IMG/VR virus record: IMGVR_UViG_3300028829_000410
Location: 1-45,655 of that record
Reading direction: 5' to 3' (one strand)
Length of the DNA: 45,655 nucleotides
Source: a virus
Below the pieces are notes generated by a model that was not told the origin of the DNA, made no database searches, and worked only from the letters and a program-made list of their open reading frames with translations. Below, piece after piece: positions 40,499 to 45,655 of the stretch; the first letter of the stretch is position 1; every line of letters begins with the position of its first letter. Made by a program: the position numbers and the translations under genes.

Positions 40499-40736
40499 AA
40501 GGTATTCCTTTTTGTTCTCGTTCTTCTAATATTACTTTTACGTTAGCCTTCAACTGCTCTAGGTGTACCAGAGAACTCAGCTTCCCCTGACTGCGGAACA
40601 GCTCCAATTCCGATGTTGCCACCGCCAGTACCTGTTGCTCCAAGGTCTTGCGCTCCTTGAGGTACTCCAGCAGGGCTTCCCATGCCTGCTTGTTGTTGGT
40701 CAGTGGGAGGAGCTTCTTCGCCTGTTGTCTGTCCAT
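40491..40736 (-). CDS. Coiled-coil protein overlapping the portal gene, 81 aa
   Basis: An 81-residue helical protein (MDRQQAKKLLPLTNNKQAWE, then LLEYLKERKTLEQQVLAVATSELELFRSQGKL). The pattern 'L..L...W..L...L......Q...LA.A.....L.R.QGKL..L..L' looks like a real phage protein family placed after portal. It overlaps the portal 3' end by 194 bases in another frame, where the portal is a low-complexity Gly/Pro/Gln tail, so this frame seems to carry the constraint. Function unknown. Confidence 0.65.
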   Translation of the reverse strand: MDRQQAKKLLPLTNNKQAWEALLEYLKERKTLEQQVLAVATSELELFRSQGKLSSLVHLEQLKANVKVILEEREQKGIPYA

Positions 40737-42723
40737 TTTGCATACCTATTATTTGTGCCATGATCGCTGCTTCTTCAGGATCGTTTAGCAGTTCATCGGG
40801 GTCTAAGTCTAAGCTGTAAGCTAACTCAGAAATCAATTTGTTCATTTTAACAAAAGGAGCTACAGCAGGATTTTGTACTGTCTGTAAGAACATAGTTAAT
40901 CGCTGTGACCTTACTTCTTTCTGCATTAAGCTGTTAGTACCTGTTGCTTTAACTTCTAAGTCTCCATCAACACCTAGCTTCTTTTCTAAGAACTGCATGT
41001 TCCATTGAAAAAATGCTTCTCCTAATGGCTTTAATAAAAAGTCATCTAGGTTTTTAATAACTGTTTTAATGTTAAGCGATGCTGCTCCAAGCAACATTGA
41101 CATACCTGACGCTGTTCTTGTCATGCTTTGCACACCTGTTTGTCCGTGTGAGTAGCTTGGTATACCTGTTTGCTCGTCTGCAAGCTGTCTAAACTTGTCA
41201 AACATCATCATATTTTCTGTAGATGTGTTAGGAAACTTTAAACCATTTATTGCTTGTCCGGCTACTCCTGCTTGTCTTTTAAAGACCTTTCCGGGGTATA
41301 TCTCCATACTTTGTCCACCAACAAGTGCAGTTTCGTCTACATCAAATACTAGTGAGCCAGAAAGAGCTAAGTTATCTATAGCCATTCTAGCATGTCCATT
41401 CATTATCTGTTGAGAGTCATCCATGTTTTCTGCTACGCCTATGCCGAAAAAACTATATGGATTTCTTTCATATGGAAAAGCTTGATAAGGAACTCTAAAA
41501 GGAGTAAATGGATTAACGACAGCTCGTAAAAGTTTACCGTTACCTATCCAAGCGTTGATCTGTACTTCATCTAAATCATCAACATCTTCTGGTATATCCA
41601 TACCTACCTGACGAGCGTACTCTGCATCCATGACTCCCCAGTATTCTAAGACTTCGTATTGATTTGCAGAATATTCTTCTGACGCATCTTCGTCTCTTAG
41701 CTCACTTTCGTAGTCTAGCTCTACATAGTTTGGCCCCATAGTAAGGCACTCTCTAATTGCATCCTTATTAAAGTAAGGCATCTTTCCTAATGCCCTGAGT
41801 TGTGTTCTGTTTAGCTTATGCCTGTGAAATATAAACTCTGCTTCATCCATGCTTGTAGCACTTGGATCAGGAAAAAAATCCCAAATAGAAACAAACTCAA
41901 TTCTAGGAACGCGAACATCCACGGGTTTATATACCCTTTCGCCTTCTTCATTTTCATCCCATCTATTAAGCGTTTTATTAAAGTTAAACGGGCCTTTAAC
42001 GATTCCTGTACCAAATAACGAACATTCAAAAAGTGCTGAACGTAATTCTGCAGAACCGCTAGATTCTTCAATTTGGTCATGTATTAATTTCTCCATTCGT
42101 CTTGCTGCTTTTTGAGCAGGGTCTACTTCTAGCATTTGAGGAATAGGACTTAGCCCTTCCTGCATATCAAGTTCTTTTTCAGGTCTAACTACTTCAAAGT
42201 TTCCTGAGCCGTAAGTTGCACCTGCCTTAAGAACTCGACCATCACCTTCGTAACCTACGTCAAATGGATTATCAGTCTCCTCAGTAGATGTATCTTCTTC
42301 CTCTTGTCGAGGAGCTGAGGATTCCAGAGAAGGATTAAAGTTTGCGTGTTCTTCAATCCCCTCTGGCATCTTCGTTTCGGATACACCTATAGGAAACTTA
42401 TTACCGCCAAAAACAACATCTACAAGTTGTCCAAAAGCTGCTAGTACTTTAGTCTTAGTTACTTTAACAAAGACTCTAGACTTTTCAGATTCTCTGAAGC
42501 GAACATGTTTACCATACAAACCACGGTAATTGTGGTAGGCAGTAAGCCATCTTTCCTCGTCAATATCTCTTGATGATTGTGCTACAGAGTAGCGATCTAA
42601 CAAAAGAGCAACAAGGTTATTTTCTAAAGACTCTTCTAATGTAAGAGCCTTTCCGTGTTCATCTTCAACATCTTCAAAGTACAGCCCATTAGCTGTCAAT
42701 GTATTTTCGTTGTTTTCAGCCAT
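40543..42723 (-). CDS. Portal protein
   Basis: A 726-residue portal that forms the DNA entry vertex and binds terminase. Landmarks: LLLDRYSVAQSSRDIDEERW near the start, VTKTKVLAAFGQLVDVVFGG, PRIEFVSIWDFFPDPSATS, GIGVAENMDDSQQIMNGHAR and RTASGMSMLLGAASLNIKTV, all typical of P22/marine podovirus portals. The last ~60 residues are Gly/Gln-rich and disordered, where a second gene is encoded in another frame. Position between terminase and scaffold agrees. Confidence 0.93.
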   Translation of the reverse strand: MAENNENTLTANGLYFEDVEDEHGKALTLEESLENNLVALLLDRYSVAQSSRDIDEERWLTAYHNYRGLYGKHVRFRESEKSRVFVKVTKTKVLAAFGQLVDVVFGGNKFPIGVSETKMPEGIEEHANFNPSLESSAPRQEEEDTSTEETDNPFDVGYEGDGRVLKAGATYGSGNFEVVRPEKELDMQEGLSPIPQMLEVDPAQKAARRMEKLIHDQIEESSGSAELRSALFECSLFGTGIVKGPFNFNKTLNRWDENEEGERVYKPVDVRVPRIEFVSIWDFFPDPSATSMDEAEFIFHRHKLNRTQLRALGKMPYFNKDAIRECLTMGPNYVELDYESELRDEDASEEYSANQYEVLEYWGVMDAEYARQVGMDIPEDVDDLDEVQINAWIGNGKLLRAVVNPFTPFRVPYQAFPYERNPYSFFGIGVAENMDDSQQIMNGHARMAIDNLALSGSLVFDVDETALVGGQSMEIYPGKVFKRQAGVAGQAINGLKFPNTSTENMMMFDKFRQLADEQTGIPSYSHGQTGVQSMTRTASGMSMLLGAASLNIKTVIKNLDDFLLKPLGEAFFQWNMQFLEKKLGVDGDLEVKATGTNSLMQKEVRSQRLTMFLQTVQNPAVAPFVKMNKLISELAYSLDLDPDELLNDPEEAAIMAQIIGMQNGQTTGEEAPPTDQQQAGMGSPAGVPQGAQDLGATGTGGGNIGIGAVPQSGEAEFSGTPRAVEG

Positions 42724-42736
42724 TAATTATTCCCTA

Positions 42737-43213
42737 TTAACCAGCTTGAGTTGTTGTAATACCATCCTGTACTTTGCACATACCATCAACATACCAGTTA
42801 GTACCATCAGACCATACATGAGCAAAATCTCCGTGAACAGCCTTACTAGCTACAAATGAAATAGTGTCAGCATCTGTAACTGTAGCAACACTTCCTGCTG
42901 CATCTTCAGGTGAACTAATATTACCTACAATAATGTTTGCACTTGAAGCTGTTACAACCGTATGAGTTCCAGTAGGTTCTGTAGCTCCTACATAAAACCA
43001 ATACTCAAGTCCTGCAGCTGGTGCAGGTAAAGTTTGTATTTTAGCTGCTGCTACATTAAGAACATAACGAGTTCCTGATTCTGCAGCTGTAATTGTGTTT
43101 GCAGCTGTAATTGCCTCTGTGTCTGAGGGTTTTTGAACTTTTTCAGCTAGTTCACGAACATCGTTTGTTCTAGCTGAGTTACGTCCAGTATCTCTAATAT
43201 CTACAATCGCCAT
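42737..43213 (-). CDS. Small beta-rich structural protein, 158 aa
   Basis: A 158-residue Ala/Thr/Val-rich protein. ITAANTITAAESGTRYVLN, LPAPAAGLEYWFYVGA and a final FAHVWSDGTNWYVDG give a beta-sandwich-like pattern found in phage head decoration or fibre proteins. It lies between large terminase and portal, a frequent site of such proteins in marine phages. Role in the particle is inferred. Confidence 0.6.
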   Translation of the reverse strand: MAIVDIRDTGRNSARTNDVRELAEKVQKPSDTEAITAANTITAAESGTRYVLNVAAAKIQTLPAPAAGLEYWFYVGATEPTGTHTVVTASSANIIVGNISSPEDAAGSVATVTDADTISFVASKAVHGDFAHVWSDGTNWYVDGMCKVQDGITTTQAG

Positions 43214-43226
43214 AATTTTCTCCTAG

Positions 43227-44924
43227 TTAGTATCCGAATGTTGAGTCTGAAGGCGTATAAGCCTGTTCTAAATGTAAATTTCTTATTTGACCATATGGGT
43301 CACTCATACGTGGCCTTGACATAATCAAATACCTTAACGCATCATAAGCATGATCTGGAGCATGAGTATCCACATCTTCGGGATTACTCTTATCCAAAGG
43401 GATACCTGTAAGTTCGCGTATCAGATTAGGGCATGTATTAAATATTTGCAATCGTGGCCTTCTGCTTTGCTGAACTCTTAGGTATTCATGGATTTGAATT
43501 TTCCCTTGGATACGGTTCTTATCTGCTCTACGAAGCTTATGACCTGCACGTTGTAGGGTTTCCCCCACGGTTGGCCCCGTAGTACCAGTTCTTGCCCAAG
43601 CTGCGGTATCCAACACACCTTGCACACTATACGGGTCATAGACTTCCATGTTAGTTATAACCTGAGCTAAGTCTACACCCGTTAAGTTCTTTTGATACAG
43701 CTCTCTATATATAATAAGAGTACCGTCTGTAGGGTCTACTGCACCCCACACACAAGCACTTTCTGAAGCGTACCCGTAGTCAATACCTTTTATACGTTCC
43801 CATCCTACAGGAATCTCAAAAGGAATTACCACATGCACGTTTGGATCAAACTCGGTAAATGCAGCACCTTCTGTAATTTCCCAATTACCTTCAAGTAGCT
43901 GTCTACGCTGTACATCTGGTAATGCCTTTAGCATTTGCTCGTACCTTCCATCTTCGGACAGATACGGATTGTCGTCTAGTCTTGCTGGAATAAACTTTCT
44001 GGATAGTCCATCATGTCCATCAAAACTTTCATTGGGTGGGGCAGGGCTTATATATCGCTTTTTTACCCAATGAGCACCTACACCTCCGGGGTTTGCCGTG
44101 CAACGGAGATACGGTGTTATCTCTGAATCTGTTGTACGCAACCTCGATGCTAAGTAGTTCCAAGCAAACTCTGTGGGTAGGTGGGTAATCTCATCGAACC
44201 CTATCCAAGAGTAGGCTTGTCCTTGGTAACGGTACACATCAGCATCCCTTTCTAGGAAGCCGAACTCTACTTTAGCACCACTCGGAAAATTCCAAAGCTT
44301 CTCTACCTCTCTAAACTTACAGCCATGAAAGGCTTGAGGGTATAGTTCTCGTGACTTATCTATAAGTTCACGTAGCTCTGGCATTGATCTTCTTAGTATT
44401 AAAGCCCTGTGAGCTGCGCGGTGTGCGTACCTCAAAGGGTCTACTAACATAGCGTAGGACTTTCCTCCTCCCGCTGCTCCACCATATAATACATCTATCT
44501 CTGGTGCAGCTAAGAAATCTGTTTGTGGGCCATCATTCGGCTGAAAGATAACATTCTTGTTGACTTCTTCCTTTACTTTTAAAGGAGCTTCATCAATAAC
44601 ATCATCTGTTACTACTTGACCTGTCGTTACTGTTTTGTTGTCAAGTTTATTTAATAATTCTTTGGAGCTGTTTAAAGTCTTTCGTTGTCTTTGCAACTTA
44701 GCTTCTACAGCATCTACTCTCTTTTGCTTGTCTCGTACTGCTTTTTTAGCAGCCAGTTTAGCCTTTGTCTCGCTGTGATAGTTGTAACCTCTACCCTTTG
44801 AGCCTTTAGCTCTCCCTGCTTTCTTACGGGGAGTACCGTCTTTCTTTAGTACGAAGCTTCCAGTGTCATCTTGTTGGTATAACTCTGGATGTAAATCCCA
44901 ATCGTTAATAACTTCTGCAACCAT
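43227..44924 (-). CDS. Terminase large subunit
   Basis: A 565-residue packaging motor. ATPase: Walker A GGAAGGGKS (148-156), Walker B SWIGFDEIT, and the coupling motif RCTANPGG followed by HWVKKRYI. Nuclease: first Asp in GIDYGY, a second acid near GVLDTAAWAR, and DHAYDALRYLIM at the C-terminus with the third Asp. The N-terminal ~130 residues are an unusual basic, coiled-coil extension. The gene overlaps the previous small gene by 20 bases. Confidence 0.97.
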   Translation of the reverse strand: MVAEVINDWDLHPELYQQDDTGSFVLKKDGTPRKKAGRAKGSKGRGYNYHSETKAKLAAKKAVRDKQKRVDAVEAKLQRQRKTLNSSKELLNKLDNKTVTTGQVVTDDVIDEAPLKVKEEVNKNVIFQPNDGPQTDFLAAPEIDVLYGGAAGGGKSYAMLVDPLRYAHRAAHRALILRRSMPELRELIDKSRELYPQAFHGCKFREVEKLWNFPSGAKVEFGFLERDADVYRYQGQAYSWIGFDEITHLPTEFAWNYLASRLRTTDSEITPYLRCTANPGGVGAHWVKKRYISPAPPNESFDGHDGLSRKFIPARLDDNPYLSEDGRYEQMLKALPDVQRRQLLEGNWEITEGAAFTEFDPNVHVVIPFEIPVGWERIKGIDYGYASESACVWGAVDPTDGTLIIYRELYQKNLTGVDLAQVITNMEVYDPYSVQGVLDTAAWARTGTTGPTVGETLQRAGHKLRRADKNRIQGKIQIHEYLRVQQSRRPRLQIFNTCPNLIRELTGIPLDKSNPEDVDTHAPDHAYDALRYLIMSRPRMSDPYGQIRNLHLEQAYTPSDSTFGY

Positions 44925-45144
44925 TTCTTTCTCTGATTACATTTTTTAATCCTTGATGACTTATGCTACGCCCTGTTTTGTGAGCTATCCACGCGGCTCC
45001 ATCTCTTAGCGAGATAGATCCCTCATTAATGAAGTCACTTATCTTGTCTAAAGCCTCTAGTTCTTCTGGTATCTCTACTAACTCTTTCGAGCTTTCTGGA
45101 GATAACTTGTAGCCAAAGGGAGTCTTTCCCTTCTTAAGCCTCAA
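44905..45144 (-). CDS. Small protein resembling a serine-recombinase DNA-binding segment
   Basis: A 79-residue protein. TPFGYKLSPESSKELVEIPE, then a helix ALDKISDFINEGSISLRDGA and a final HQGLKNVIRER follow the layout of the 'Recombinase' domain of large serine recombinases ('G..PYGY.......LV..PEEA..V..IF.....G.SL..IA..L.....W....V..IL'). No catalytic domain is attached, so it is probably a stand-alone DNA-binding protein. TTG start at 45144, with AGGAAG six bases upstream; it overlaps the small terminase stop. It may help DNA recognition for packaging. Confidence 0.7.
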   Translation of the reverse strand: MRLKKGKTPFGYKLSPESSKELVEIPEELEALDKISDFINEGSISLRDGAAWIAHKTGRSISHQGLKNVIRERNGCRSY

Positions 45145-45514
45145 TTATAACTTCCTGTTTTGCTGGTAAGATAAACACACCACCACTTACTTCGTGTTTA
45201 ACATCCATAGTTTCACGCTTACCTAAACCTACACGGTCTAATATAGTCTGTGCAGCCTGTACTCTCATACTTGCTTGAGGTATAGGTTCATTTGATTCCA
45301 TTACTTGTACCAGTTTCTGTGCAGCTTGAGGGGCTGACTGAGCAAGGATGGTCGAAGCCATTTCTATAATTTCATTTTTGAGGGCTTTTACTACATGCCA
45401 GTGCGTTGTATAGCCAGCAAGCTCTGCTGCTCTTTTAGGATCACCTCCTGTTACAAGTAAATGTTCAAGGAAATTCTCTTGTTTGGTGGTTAATTGTTTG
45501 TTGTTATTCTTCAT
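45134..45514 (-). CDS. Terminase small subunit
   Basis: A 126-residue DNA-recognition subunit of the packaging complex. N-terminal LTTKQENFLEHLLVTGGDPKRAAELAGY is the classic 'LT.KQ..F......G....AA..AGY' helix-turn-helix of the Terminase_2 family; a central helical region and an acidic C-terminus follow. First gene of the leftward late operon. The start codon lies only eight bases after a perfect -10 box, so the mRNA may be leaderless; no ribosome site is possible. Confidence 0.88.
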   Translation of the reverse strand: MKNNNKQLTTKQENFLEHLLVTGGDPKRAAELAGYTTHWHVVKALKNEIIEMASTILAQSAPQAAQKLVQVMESNEPIPQASMRVQAAQTILDRVGLGKRETMDVKHEVSGGVFILPAKQEVIIEA

Positions 45515-45522
45515 AGTGTACC

Positions 45523-45551
45523 ATTATAGGGTTGATATGAGGTTTTGTCAA
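45523..45551 (-). promoter_or_regulatory. Consensus sigma70 promoter of the leftward late operon
   Basis: On the minus strand TTGACA (45551-45546), a 17-base spacer and TATAAT (45528-45523): a perfect match in both boxes. It drives the terminase small subunit gene and all the structural genes, unless a further promoter exists. The ATG at 45514 is so near that transcription probably begins at or within a few bases of it. Confidence 0.82.
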
Positions 45552-45578
45552 GTAGTTTGTGCATAAAAGACTTGACAA
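45545..45578. repeat. Inverted repeat spanning the divergent promoters
   Basis: Exact 9-base arms TTGTCAAGT (45545-45553) and ACTTGACAA (45570-45578) separated by 16 bases. Each arm contains the -35 box of one of the two divergent promoters. The arms extend beyond the hexamers by three bases, so a regulatory protein may bind there, though two similar -35 regions alone would give most of the symmetry. Confidence 0.7.
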
Positions 45579-45600
45579 GTTGAAAATACGCCTATATAAT
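45572..45600 (+). promoter_or_regulatory. Consensus sigma70 promoter, rightward out of the window
   Basis: TTGACA at 45572-45577, 17-base spacer, TATAAT at 45595-45600: a perfect consensus match. A start near 45607 would transcribe genes beyond the right edge, presumably early genes; if the genome is circular or circularly permuted these would run towards the replication genes at the left of this window. The remaining 55 bases hold no complete gene; a GTTGCAAC palindrome is present. Confidence 0.82.
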
Positions 45601-45655
45601 AGAGGAACCACTCTGGGGTTGCAACACCTTTATAAAGTAACTCTAGAAACCCGCC

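Noticed and set aside
1-45655. CRISPR arrays, tRNA genes, insertion sequences, integrase/attachment site
   Set aside because: Looked for and not seen; the only regular repeats are coding repeats in the tail fibre and repeat protein.

Overview
The window looks like most of the genome of a lytic, short-tailed (podovirus-type) marine bacteriophage. It is AT-rich and densely packed, with start and stop codons overlapping at most gene junctions. I see no integrase, repressor, tRNA or rRNA gene. No phage RNA polymerase is visible, and consensus sigma70-type promoters are, so the phage probably uses host RNA polymerase. Sequence is missing at least at the left edge, where a gene is cut.

Left arm (about 1-10041, all rightward): a T7-like replication and nucleotide module. 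It encodes a gp2.5-like single-strand binding protein, a fused primase-helicase, a family A DNA polymerase with proofreading domain, an HNH nuclease, a PD-(D/E)XK nuclease, a T7-type endonuclease I, a DUF3310 protein and class I ribonucleotide reductase (NrdA, NrdB), with several small unknown proteins.

Right arm (45514 down to about 10038, all leftward): one long late transcript. In order of transcription it carries terminase small subunit, a small recombinase-domain-like protein, terminase large subunit, a small structural protein, portal, scaffold, major capsid, neck/tail adaptor proteins, an S74-type tail fibre, internal virion/ejection proteins including a 1992-residue protein with a C-terminal SleB-like hydrolase, a holin-like protein and several lysine-rich or membrane small proteins. 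A perfectly consensus divergent promoter pair at 45523-45600 separates this arm from a rightward transcript that leaves the window.

The distal end of the late transcript (about 15100-10038) is the most unusual part. It encodes homologues of the curli secretion proteins CsgF and CsgG, a curlin-like repeat protein, a secreted FecR-domain protein, a CHASE2-domain class III adenylate cyclase with all catalytic residues, an unknown 81-residue protein, and a 24-codon gene missed by simple ORF length cut-offs that is a convincing PqqA, the precursor peptide of pyrroloquinoline quinone. My reading is a phage-borne host-modification cassette combining an outer-membrane pore with a putative amyloid cargo, cAMP signalling linked to a periplasmic sensor, and a supply of the PQQ precursor. 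The PqqA peptide is of the short beta/gamma-proteobacterial type, which together with the AT-rich streamlined genome suggests a marine proteobacterial host using PQQ-dependent dehydrogenases, for example a methylotroph. That host assignment is inference.
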